A DNA stretch of 64,000 bases from contig NZ_BCVE01000007.1 in assembly GCF_001591585.1 (NCBI RefSeq), positions 186,001 through 250,000 on the forward strand. The letters run 5' to 3'. A program made the position numbers and the translations under genes. Positions 34,973-42,574 of the stretch are shown here, one piece after another. Within the stretch, counting starts at the first letter, position 1. Every line of letters starts with the position of its first letter. The DNA is from Niallia circulans NBRC 13626 (GTDB lineage: Bacteria > Bacillota > Bacilli > Bacillales > Cytobacillaceae). Under the pieces are notes generated by a model. That model was not told where the DNA came from. It was given only the letters and a program-made list of their open reading frames with translations, and did no database searches.

Positions 34973-35551
34973 TTATTCAGGTATCTCCACTAAATGATCA
35001 ACCAAGTTGTAATCTTTCACTTCCCAACGCTTCTCTTTATACTGAATATTGCTAATACAAGCATTTGATAAATATTTTTCTATTTTGAGCGAATCTTCTG
35101 ACACTATGGTTAATAATGTATGGATAACTGCACCGTGAGCAACTAACAATACTTTTTCGTCTGGAAACCGGCAAATAACTTTTTCGAGGCCGTCCGTTAG
35201 TCTTTTTACGAGAGCTTCTCTCGACTCCTGGTTTGGATATTGGTGATCTGGATAAAGAATCGCTCGTTCCTCTCTTGTTTTTCCTTCCGCATCGCCAAAA
35301 CTACGCTCCATGAATTCATCCATTTCTACTACTTCTAGTTGCAAAGCTTCATTTATAATCAACGCCGTTTGCTTTGCTCTTTTTAGAGGACTTGTAACAA
35401 TGACATCCCACTCTGAATGCTTTAAATAGTCACGGCATTGTTCTGCCTGCTTCTTGCCATTTTCATTTAAAGGGATATCTGTTTTTCCTTGAATCCTTCC
35501 CAGTGCATTCCAATCTGTTTCTCCATGCCTTATTAAACATATTTTCGTCAT
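34973..35551 (-). CDS. Histidine phosphatase (phosphoglycerate-mutase-like)
   Basis: 192 residues. The catalytic RHGE is at residues 8-11 (His9 takes the phosphate), with Arg and Glu in SPLKRAKQTA and ERSFGDAEG and the second histidine in VAHGAVIHTL. It is a cofactor-independent type of small phosphatase; the substrate may be a phosphosugar or cobalamin precursor. GAGAGGAT lies before ATG. It is first in a two-gene unit with the amidase. Confidence 0.85.
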   Translation of the reverse strand: MTKICLIRHGETDWNALGRIQGKTDIPLNENGKKQAEQCRDYLKHSEWDVIVTSPLKRAKQTALIINEALQLEVVEMDEFMERSFGDAEGKTREERAILYPDHQYPNQESREALVKRLTDGLEKVICRFPDEKVLLVAHGAVIHTLLTIVSEDSLKIEKYLSNACISNIQYKEKRWEVKDYNLVDHLVEIPE

Positions 35552-35742
35552 TTATTTTATCCTCTCTCCATGCTTAATTTGGGGGTTATTACTACTTTAT
35601 TAGAAAAATACTTATTTTTCAAACAAATTAAATATTAAAATTATTGTAATTGACTTTTCTTCTTAATTTACTCTTCAAAAACTCTTTTCCTTGCACTTTT
35701 CTATCAGAAAATTCCGCCTATATAAAAATGGGCACTATTCTA

Positions 35743-35771
35743 TTGCAGGTTTGTTAAAAAGCAACTACACT
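35743..35771 (+). promoter_or_regulatory. Sigma-A promoter of the MFS gene
   Basis: TTGCAG, 17 bases, TACACT, about 40 bases before the start. Confidence 0.65.
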
Positions 35772-35812
35772 TATTTTGGTATTTAAGAATAAAGTTGAAA
35801 AGGAGCATTATT

Positions 35813-37018
35813 ATGCCTCGTTCTCTATGGCTTTTAGTTATTGGAATGGCTGTTAACGTTACAGGATCTTCCTTACTTTGGCCTTTAAATAGTATATACA
35901 TTCATGAGCATTTAGGAAAAACACTTACGGTTGCAGGTTTTATTCTTATGCTTAATTCAGGAGCAAGTGTTATCGGTAATTTAATCGGAGGCATTCTTTA
36001 CGATAAATTAGGGGGATATCCGTCCATCTTATTAGGAATCTCTTTAACCGCCTTTTCTTTACTAGGATTGACTCTGTTCCACAATTGGGAAGCTTATTGT
36101 ACATTCTTTACGTTATCTGGTTTTGGATCAGGTATTATATATCCTAGCATGTACGCAATGGCAGGGAATGTTTGGCCAGAGGGAGGAAGAAAAGCTTTTA
36201 ATAGTATTTATGTTGCGCAAAACGTTGGCGTGGCACTAGGATCAGCAATTGGCGGCTTTATCGCTTCTTATTCGTTCCAATTAATCTTCTTGTCCAACAC
36301 CCTAATGTATGGGGTATTTTTCCTTATTGCCTTCTTTAGTTATAAAAACATTCAAGTAAAAGCAGATGTTCTTCCCTCTACAAGTGGTACTGCTTCTAAA
36401 AGAAAGGGAAAACATTTGTTAAAAGGCAGTCCTGCTATGTATTCTCTCGGAATTTTAGGATTGGGTTATTTATTGTGCTGGATATGCTATGTCCAATGGC
36501 AAGCTACCATTTCTACCCATACACAGGAGTTAGGTATTCCTTTAACACAATATAGTTTATTATGGGCTGTTAATGGTGGTCTTATTGTATTCGGCCAACC
36601 GCTGATTTCTTTTTTCACCAAAAAAGTTTGTACATCTATAAAGAAACAAATGCTTATTGGAATCGGCATTTTTATTGTTTCCTTCCTTATTGTAGGAAAA
36701 GCGGAATTCTTTACTGGTTTTCTTGCGGCGATGATTATCTTAACAATCGGAGAAATGCTTATTTGGCCAGCAGTTCCGACCATTGCTGATAAGCTGGCTC
36801 CTAAAGGGAAGGAAGGATTTTTCCAAGGAATCGTAAACAGTACAGCAACTGGTGGCAGAATGATTGGTCCACTTGTCGGAGGCATGCTTGTAGACAGCAG
36901 TGGTATGACTTTGCTTGTGCCTATATTAGTCGTACTGCTTGTAATTAGCTTGTTTACAGCCTTTTTCTATGATTATCCAACAAAAGAAGCTTCTAAGTTA
37001 ACGCCTAAAACAAATTGA
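35813..37018 (+). CDS. yttB: MFS transporter, YttB-like
   Basis: 401 residues with about 12 membrane helices and a charged central loop (about 190-215, STSGTASKRKGKH). The MFS helix 2-3 loop GGILYDKLGGYPS is present. N-terminus MPRSLWLLVIGMAVNVTGSS resembles B. subtilis YttB, which I recall but cannot verify. It is a proton-driven exporter or importer with unknown substrate. The ATG at 35813 is chosen over TTG at 35795 because AGGAG lies at 35801-35805. Confidence 0.8.
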   Translation: MPRSLWLLVIGMAVNVTGSSLLWPLNSIYIHEHLGKTLTVAGFILMLNSGASVIGNLIGGILYDKLGGYPSILLGISLTAFSLLGLTLFHNWEAYCTFFTLSGFGSGIIYPSMYAMAGNVWPEGGRKAFNSIYVAQNVGVALGSAIGGFIASYSFQLIFLSNTLMYGVFFLIAFFSYKNIQVKADVLPSTSGTASKRKGKHLLKGSPAMYSLGILGLGYLLCWICYVQWQATISTHTQELGIPLTQYSLLWAVNGGLIVFGQPLISFFTKKVCTSIKKQMLIGIGIFIVSFLIVGKAEFFTGFLAAMIILTIGEMLIWPAVPTIADKLAPKGKEGFFQGIVNSTATGGRMIGPLVGGMLVDSSGMTLLVPILVVLLVISLFTAFFYDYPTKEASKLTPKTN

Positions 37019-37022
37019 TATA

Positions 37023-37063
37023 AATGTCCCAACAGTCTTCATGCCGTTGGGACATTTTTTATT
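37023..37063 (+). terminator. Terminator of the MFS gene
   Basis: ATGTCCCAAC pairs with GTTGGGACAT, then six Ts. Confidence 0.88.
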
Positions 37064-37069
37064 AATAAA

Positions 37070-37234
37070 TTATTCTTGTCTTGATTTGGATTTAGCAGGC
37101 TGGCCTCCAGAATTCTCATATTTCTTTTTGGCTGCTTTTATTAGATCAACATCTTTCCCCAGCTCTACATCCTGATTATTTATCCCATTACGTGTTTTTT
37201 GTTCTGGATTATTTTTCTTCGAACGTTTATCCAT
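37070..37234 (-). CDS. Small basic protein of unknown function
   Basis: 54 residues, start MDKRSKKNNPEQ, end PAKSKSRQE. It is highly polar and lysine-rich, with no cysteine and no membrane helix. AAGGGGG stands seven bases before ATG, a good ribosome site. It lies 12 bases after ytzC, so both are likely co-transcribed. The composition resembles small spore-core or nucleic-acid-binding proteins, but I do not recognise the family and assign no function. Confidence 0.7.
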   Translation of the reverse strand: MDKRSKKNNPEQKTRNGINNQDVELGKDVDLIKAAKKKYENSGGQPAKSKSRQE

Positions 37235-37246
37235 TTTAATTCCCCC

Positions 37247-37510
37247 TTAATGCAATCTTAATGTCATTTGATTTTGCATTTGCTCTATCAATAATCGCAT
37301 GCGATGCAGTTCTTCTCTTTGCTGCTGGTTTGCACTGCGATCCATCGTGTGCAAATCATTGTAAATATTCTCTAATTGCATTTGTGCATCCGTATATTCC
37401 GTATCATTAAAATGTTCCTGACGTCTTGCTGCTTCATATTGCTGCTCTGCAAAATTGATTACATCATTACATCTTTGTAGTAAGTCGCTCATGGAATCAC
37501 GAGTAGCCAA
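37247..37510 (-). CDS. ytzC: YtzC, DUF2524 protein
   Basis: 87 residues. The helical, Gln-rich sequence with EQQYEAARRQEHFNDTEY and LHRMRLLIEQMQNQM is the DUF2524 signature. It is probably a coiled-coil, cytoplasmic protein of unknown role seen in spore-forming Bacillaceae. The TTG at 37510 is chosen because GGGAGG is eight bases upstream and relatives begin MATR-S. It is divergent from ytqA. Confidence 0.85.
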   Translation of the reverse strand: MATRDSMSDLLQRCNDVINFAEQQYEAARRQEHFNDTEYTDAQMQLENIYNDLHTMDRSANQQQREELHRMRLLIEQMQNQMTLRLH

Positions 37511-37621
37511 AAAATAACCTCCCAACAATCTTTTCAATTAGAAGCAGATTGCTTCACAAGTAGTATCTGTCTAATGTCCCTCTCCTATTACTTCCTTTTC
37601 TTAACTGATGAAGAAATTCTG

Positions 37622-37650
37622 TTGGATAAAGTACTGAGTCATGTTAAAAT
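37622..37650 (+). promoter_or_regulatory. Sigma-A promoter of ytqA-ytqB
   Basis: TTGGAT, 17 bases, TAAAAT, about 55 bases before the start. Confidence 0.65.
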
Positions 37651-37706
37651 GCTTAGGTGGAAATGACAAAAAAAAGAATTAAAATTACTTAGGAGGTTAC
37701 ACTGAT

Positions 37707-38672
37707 ATGAATCAGAATAACCCATTCCCATTTGCCTCTGATAATAAGAGATATCATACATGGAATTATCATCTTCGAAATGAATTCGGTCACAAAGTTT
37801 TCAAAATCGCCCTAGATGGCGGCTTTGATTGTCCGAATAGAGATGGCACGGTAGCTCATGGTGGATGCACCTTTTGCAGTGCAGCTGGTTCTGGCGATTT
37901 TGCTGGCAATCGTGTGGATAGCCTTGAAAAGCAATTCCATGATATAAAAAACAAGATGCATACGAAATGGAAAGACGGAAAGTATATGGCCTATTTTCAA
38001 GCGTACACCAATACTCATGCTCCTGTTGATGTACTTCGAGAAAAATATGAAGTGGTGCTTAAGCAGGAAAATGTCGTTGGTCTTTCTATCGCAACACGCC
38101 CAGATTGTTTACCAGATGATGTTGTCGAGTATTTAGCTGAACTAAATGAACGTACTTATTTATGGGTAGAACTAGGTCTTCAGACCGTTCATGAAAAAAC
38201 CGCAAACCTTATTAATCGGGCTCATGATTTTCAAACATATGTGAAAGGCGTTAATAAGCTGAGAAAGCATAATATTCGTATTTGCTCCCATATTATTAAT
38301 GGTTTACCAATGGAAACGAACGAAATGATGATGGAAACAGCCAAAAGCGTTAGCGAGCTAGATGTACAAGGAATTAAAATCCATTTGCTTCATTTATTAA
38401 AGGGAACTCCGATGGTCAAGCAATATGAAAAGGGCCTCCTGGAATTTTTAACATTTGATCAATATATATCATTGGTTTGCGATCAATTAGAAATATTACC
38501 ACCAGAAATGATTATTCACCGAATTACTGGAGATGGACCAATTGAATTAATGGTTGGACCAATGTGGAGTGTAAATAAGTGGGAAGTGTTAAACAAAATT
38601 GATGCAGAATTAAAAAGCCGCAATAGCTGGCAAGGTAAATTTTATCAGGCAAATAAGAAGGTGACACAATGA
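37707..38672 (+). CDS. mnmL: Radical SAM protein YtqA (MnmL)
   Basis: 321 residues of the YtqA (TIGR01212) radical-SAM group. The cysteine motif spans DCPNRDGTVAHGGCTFC at about residues 39-55, a wider spacing than CxxxCxxC, as usual for this group. The group has been shown to act in wobble-uridine (mnm5s2U) synthesis of tRNA and was renamed MnmL. AGGAGG lies before ATG. The 3' end overlaps ytqB by four bases (ATGA), giving coupled translation. Confidence 0.92.
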   Translation: MNQNNPFPFASDNKRYHTWNYHLRNEFGHKVFKIALDGGFDCPNRDGTVAHGGCTFCSAAGSGDFAGNRVDSLEKQFHDIKNKMHTKWKDGKYMAYFQAYTNTHAPVDVLREKYEVVLKQENVVGLSIATRPDCLPDDVVEYLAELNERTYLWVELGLQTVHEKTANLINRAHDFQTYVKGVNKLRKHNIRICSHIINGLPMETNEMMMETAKSVSELDVQGIKIHLLHLLKGTPMVKQYEKGLLEFLTFDQYISLVCDQLEILPPEMIIHRITGDGPIELMVGPMWSVNKWEVLNKIDAELKSRNSWQGKFYQANKKVTQ

Positions 38673-39241
38673 AGTTAGACAGAGTCATTCCATTTGCTCA
38701 TCAATTATTGGAAAAAGCAATATCGGCCGGAGATATTGCAATCGATGCTACAATGGGAAATGGTCATGATACCGTTTTTTTAGCCAATCTTGTTGGAAAA
38801 AAAGGAAAGGTATTCAGCTTTGATATTCAGGAAGCTGCTTTACTGGCGACAAAGGACAAGCTAATTAATCAAGCATTGCAAGAAGCTGCTTCTCTTCATT
38901 TGTGCGGACATGAGCATATAATGAATGTGATTCCTTCTCAGTACCACGGAAAAGTCACAGGAGCTGTTTTTAATCTAGGCTACTTACCTGGTGGGGACAA
39001 GTCGATTGTCACAAAGGCTGAAACAACTATTGCCGCAATCGAACAGCTACTTCAAATCCTGTCTAAAGAAGGAATTATTGTATTAGTGATTTATCATGGT
39101 CATCCAGAGGGAGCTATTGAACGGGACAAACTTATTACCTATGTTGAAAATATAAATCAACAGGAAGCTCATGTGCTTCGTTATCAGTTTATAAACGGCA
39201 TTAATAATCCTCCTTTTATTATCGCGATTGAGAAAAAGTAG
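38669..39241 (+). CDS. mnmM: tRNA methyltransferase YtqB (MnmM)
   Basis: 190 residues with a class I SAM fold. The binding motif is AIDATMGNGHDTVFLA, followed by KVFSFDIQEAA and FNLGYLPGGDK. YtqB has been identified as MnmM, which methylates the nm5s2U intermediate to mnm5s2U at the tRNA wobble position. It overlaps the upstream mnmL gene, so the two catalyse consecutive steps. A terminator follows. Confidence 0.92.
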   Translation: MKLDRVIPFAHQLLEKAISAGDIAIDATMGNGHDTVFLANLVGKKGKVFSFDIQEAALLATKDKLINQALQEAASLHLCGHEHIMNVIPSQYHGKVTGAVFNLGYLPGGDKSIVTKAETTIAAIEQLLQILSKEGIIVLVIYHGHPEGAIERDKLITYVENINQQEAHVLRYQFINGINNPPFIIAIEKK

Positions 39242-39298
39242 TATTAATATTTATAACTTCCTACCAAAGGATACCTTTAAAAACGAAATGAAATGGAA

Positions 39299-39347
39299 TG
39301 GAGCTATGGACGTTTTTCTCCTGCGGATAACAAGTGCCCATAGCTCA
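39299..39347. repeat. Hairpin downstream of ytqB
   Basis: GGAGCTATGG pairs with CCCATAGCTC around 27 bases containing CTCCTGCGG. It lies just before the terminator. It may be a much-degraded member of the 4600/44833/62583 repeat group, but this is uncertain. Confidence 0.4.
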
Positions 39348-39354
39348 ATAGAGT

Positions 39355-39398
39355 AAAAATAGACAAACTCCACTTCCAGGGAGTTTGTCTATTTTTAT
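39355..39398. terminator. Bidirectional terminator of ytqB and ytpB
   Basis: AAAAATAGACAAACTCC pairs with GGGAGTTTGTCTATTTTT; the right arm reaches the ytpB stop codon. Confidence 0.88.
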
Positions 39399-40489
39399 TT
39401 GCTCAATGCTCTCAATGCTCCAATCGGTATTACTTTTTGAAACTTTCTATAGGCTCTTCCGTTCAGATAGAAAAAATAACCGATTGGACCAGATGTCCTT
39501 ATCATGTTTTTAGCAAGTTTGCGGATATTTCGTTGCTTATTTACCTTCTCATCAGATAAATAGACGCCTAATAAACCTCTGTTAATCAGTTTATGAAATT
39601 TTTGATGAGGGAGTTTATTAGTATGGCGATCGGCTTCTGTTACAAAATGCTTTAAACGATTAAATAATTCCTCTTCATTTTTATAATAGAAACAAAAGTT
39701 TAAGTCGCCACCTATTTTATCCTCTTCTTGATCGATAAAATAGTCCAGTAAGATATGCAGTCCTTGAATATAAGGAAAATATCCATCTCGAATTAGCGCC
39801 GGATAAGAATCATCAAAATCATCACGAAATGCATAAGAGACTAAGCAAAAAATTCCTAAAGTCGAGCCAGAGCAAGCAGAAAATTCATACCACTCCATTT
39901 TAGGGACATGATTTTTATTTTTTTCAAACCAAAATTTCAGTCGAGGAATCCGTTCTTCCATTATCACATGTTTATGTATCTGTAAATCACAGTAGTAGCG
40001 GCATAATTCTAAAAGCTGTTCCTTAATGCTTCCGTAATTCTGCAGCTTTGACAGCGTATCTCTGCATGTCTTAGCTAAATCATATAAATAGCCTCCATCA
40101 TCTTGATCCTCTCGATAACGATAATAATTACTTGGTTTAGCTCCAACTGTTAAAGCGTGTTCCATTGATTCATGTAAAGCAGAAAAATCTTTCGGGTCAA
40201 GCGAAGTGCTTCGATCACAAAGATTATCTAAATAATCACTTATCGTTTGGTAGGCTACAATAAATTTAATCACTTCTTTGTACTTACTCATGGCAATTAG
40301 AGCCATGATGGAGCCACCTTCACAATGAAATGTTTTATTCTCAATACTTGCTAATGCTTGTTTTCTTAATTCTAAATTAGGAATACTCCCTGCCCTTTGC
40401 GTCCAATAACTTAATTCCTGATGGACAACTGGAAAAACCTTTAAGTAAACTTTTGACATTAATGTTAATGGCATCTTTGGAACTGACAT
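39395..40489 (-). CDS. ytpB: Tetraprenyl-beta-curcumene synthase YtpB
   Basis: 364 residues of DUF2600, a terpene synthase family. It makes the cyclised C35 precursor of sesquarterpenes, known from B. subtilis spores and membranes. The Asp-rich segments ISDYLDNLCDR and REDQDDGGYLYDL and the late LLDYFIDQEEDKIGGD likely bind magnesium and diphosphate. The start is MSVPKMPLTLM. It follows ytpA by 14 bases, an operon as in B. subtilis. Full length. Confidence 0.92.
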   Translation of the reverse strand: MSVPKMPLTLMSKVYLKVFPVVHQELSYWTQRAGSIPNLELRKQALASIENKTFHCEGGSIMALIAMSKYKEVIKFIVAYQTISDYLDNLCDRSTSLDPKDFSALHESMEHALTVGAKPSNYYRYREDQDDGGYLYDLAKTCRDTLSKLQNYGSIKEQLLELCRYYCDLQIHKHVIMEERIPRLKFWFEKNKNHVPKMEWYEFSACSGSTLGIFCLVSYAFRDDFDDSYPALIRDGYFPYIQGLHILLDYFIDQEEDKIGGDLNFCFYYKNEEELFNRLKHFVTEADRHTNKLPHQKFHKLINRGLLGVYLSDEKVNKQRNIRKLAKNMIRTSGPIGYFFYLNGRAYRKFQKVIPIGALRALSK

Positions 40490-40503
40490 ATAAAAAACCT
40501 CGC

Positions 40504-41307
40504 TTATACAATATAACCAATTGCTTTCAATTGACTATTAATAAAATCCTTCGTGTATTCAAAAACTTCATCTCTTTCTGGCTCATTAAAAATTTCATGA
40601 TAAAACTCTGGCCATTCTTTATATCTCTTTTCAGATAATGGTATCATATTGAACCAGGTTTTTACCATTTTTTTATCTACAACTAAATCGCCGCCGCCTT
40701 GCATAAGCAAAAGGGGCAAGTCTTGCGTATTGGCTATGTCTTCAAAGGCTTTCTTTGTTGCATTAATCAATTCTCGGTACCATCTGATAGAAACTTTTGT
40801 TATATATAAGGTATCATTTGAATCAATTTCTCTTACTTCTGCATTACGAGTTGCCATATCAATCGTTAAACCGGAATTAACCCTTAGCTTTGGGGCCACT
40901 TTATTCAAGAGAAGTGATACTAAACTCATCAGCTTGGAGGGGTAATTAATCAGCCCTAAGCATGGTGAAGATAAAATCAAGCCTGCTATCTTTAATTTCT
41001 CCTGTTGGAGAAGTCTGATAGAAGCAAGGCCACCCATACTATGCCCTAATAAAAAAATAGGCAGATCAAATTGATAGGCAGCTTGAATCCAGTCTTTAAT
41101 TTCTATTGTATATTCATCAAATGAATCAATATGTCCTCGATCAGATCTAGTTGTCATTCCCTGTCCAGGAAGATCTCCCATTACAACATGAAAACCAGCT
41201 AACCGAAACATTTCGATAAGCCAGCCATATCTACCATGGTGCTCCATTGCTCCATGAACAATAACAATGACCGCTTTCGCGTTTCCCTCAGCTTCCCATT
41301 TCCACAT
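40504..41307 (-). CDS. ytpA: Lysophospholipase-like hydrolase YtpA
   Basis: 267 residues with an alpha/beta hydrolase fold. The nucleophile elbow is GHSMGG (Ser90), the oxyanion strand VHGAMEHHGRYG is at 18-29, and the late Asp (GGGDLVVD) and His (FYHEIFNEPE) complete the triad. B. subtilis YtpA is linked to making bacilysocin, a lysophospholipid antibiotic. GGAGG lies before ATG. It heads the ytpA-ytpB pair. Confidence 0.9.
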   Translation of the reverse strand: MWKWEAEGNAKAVIVIVHGAMEHHGRYGWLIEMFRLAGFHVVMGDLPGQGMTTRSDRGHIDSFDEYTIEIKDWIQAAYQFDLPIFLLGHSMGGLASIRLLQQEKLKIAGLILSSPCLGLINYPSKLMSLVSLLLNKVAPKLRVNSGLTIDMATRNAEVREIDSNDTLYITKVSIRWYRELINATKKAFEDIANTQDLPLLLMQGGGDLVVDKKMVKTWFNMIPLSEKRYKEWPEFYHEIFNEPERDEVFEYTKDFINSQLKAIGYIV

Positions 41308-41722
41308 AAAAGCTCCTCCATCCCATGTAAAAAATCTAAATTAGCTTTATCCAACTTTAACAAACCAGCAAATTATTGAGAAAAAATAAAAATTTGCTTT
41401 GTAATATAATCATTATAATAAATGCGAATAAACGAAGATCAGCTTTTTTATTATGAGCCAAAGTTACTTTAATTATAGCAAATTACTTAGAAATGTACCT
41501 TTATAATACAAACCTCATCATTATTCAAAAAAAATGGTATACTAAAATGGTTTCATTTGTCGAAAAATAGGGAAAAGGAACGCAAAAATGGTTACCATTT
41601 TTTTAGAAAGTTCCCACATTAACTTAAAGAAAGGAAATTTTGTGACAATTTATATATTTTCTAAAAGAACTTTTTTTCAAGCCGATATAATTTAATAAAG
41701 AAATTGATTAGGTGATATTTAA
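41308..41722. other. Divergent intergenic region ytpA / C39-like gene
   Basis: 415 AT-rich bases with no supported gene. A palindromic hairpin at 41577-41614 and a TATAAT at 41686-41691 ahead of the C39-like gene are the only marks. No strong -35 is seen for either direction. Confidence 0.5.
41577..41614. repeat. Hairpin upstream of the C39-like gene
   Basis: GGAAC pairs with GTTCC around the palindrome AAAAATGGTTACCATTTTT, about 110 bases before the start. It could be an operator or RNA hairpin. Confidence 0.45.
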
Positions 41723-42574
41723 ATGGAATCAAATACAATAATAGTAATTTCATTGATTACTTTATTTTTCTTATTATATTTATTAGTAAGAAATAAACTA
41801 AGCATCTTTGTCAAAAGTCTCTATTTATTTACGATATTCGCCATGATTGCAATTAGTTTTCTACTTATAAATAGAGACGGCTATCAAGCAATTGTTTATG
41901 CGAAGGAGTTTGCCACACAGAATACTCGAAAAGCCCTCATATCCATAAAAGAGGAAACAAATTTAATAAAAGAATCTGTATTATTAGATGCGCCTATTTT
42001 AAACCAGTTACCAGAGCTTCCACGAGGCTGTGAGGTAACAAGTCTTGCTATGCTGCTTCAATATGCAGATGTAGATGTCGATAAAATGACACTAGCAAAG
42101 CAAATTAAAAAAGATACTACTCCCTATACAAGAGTCGATGGTAAAATTTATTATGGACATCCGAATGATGGATTTATTGGGGATATGTACTCATTAAGCG
42201 GTCCAGGTTTAGGTGTATACCATAAACCAATTGCTGCATTAGCGGAGAAATATTTACCAGACTCTATTGTCGATTTCACTGGATCTGATTTTGAGGAAAT
42301 AAAAAATCATCTATCAAATAATCGACCTGTATGGGTCATTACAAATTCAACATTCAAAAAGTTACCAGAGAGCCAATTCCGGACATGGAACACACCAAGC
42401 GGAACTGTAAAAATAACTTATTCAGAGCACTCGGTTCTTATTACTGGCTATGATGAAACATTTGTCTACTTTAATGATCCACTTACAGGAGAAAAAAATA
42501 AAAAAGCACCCATAAAGGATTTCAAAGAATCCTGGGTGCAAATGGGAAGTCAAGCAATTACGATTAATTCTTAA
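41723..42574 (+). CDS. C39-like cysteine peptidase, membrane-anchored
   Basis: 283 residues. Two N-terminal hydrophobic helices (about 5-22 and 30-50) anchor it. The peptidase_C39_2 domain follows, with Cys103 in RGCEVTSLAMLLQY, His236 in SEHSVLITGYD and Asp252 in FNDPLTG. It probably cuts a peptide or wall protein on the outside of the cell, but no target is known. It is not fused to an ABC transporter, unlike bacteriocin exporters. AGGTGAT lies before ATG. The 3' end overlaps asnB by 11 bases, tail to tail. Confidence 0.88.
   Translation: MESNTIIVISLITLFFLLYLLVRNKLSIFVKSLYLFTIFAMIAISFLLINRDGYQAIVYAKEFATQNTRKALISIKEETNLIKESVLLDAPILNQLPELPRGCEVTSLAMLLQYADVDVDKMTLAKQIKKDTTPYTRVDGKIYYGHPNDGFIGDMYSLSGPGLGVYHKPIAALAEKYLPDSIVDFTGSDFEEIKNHLSNNRPVWVITNSTFKKLPESQFRTWNTPSGTVKITYSEHSVLITGYDETFVYFNDPLTGEKNKKAPIKDFKESWVQMGSQAITINS

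Noticed and set aside
36487-36885. 132-codon minus-strand frame within the MFS gene
   Set aside because: It is a shadow frame, and the MFS helices on the plus strand explain the region.
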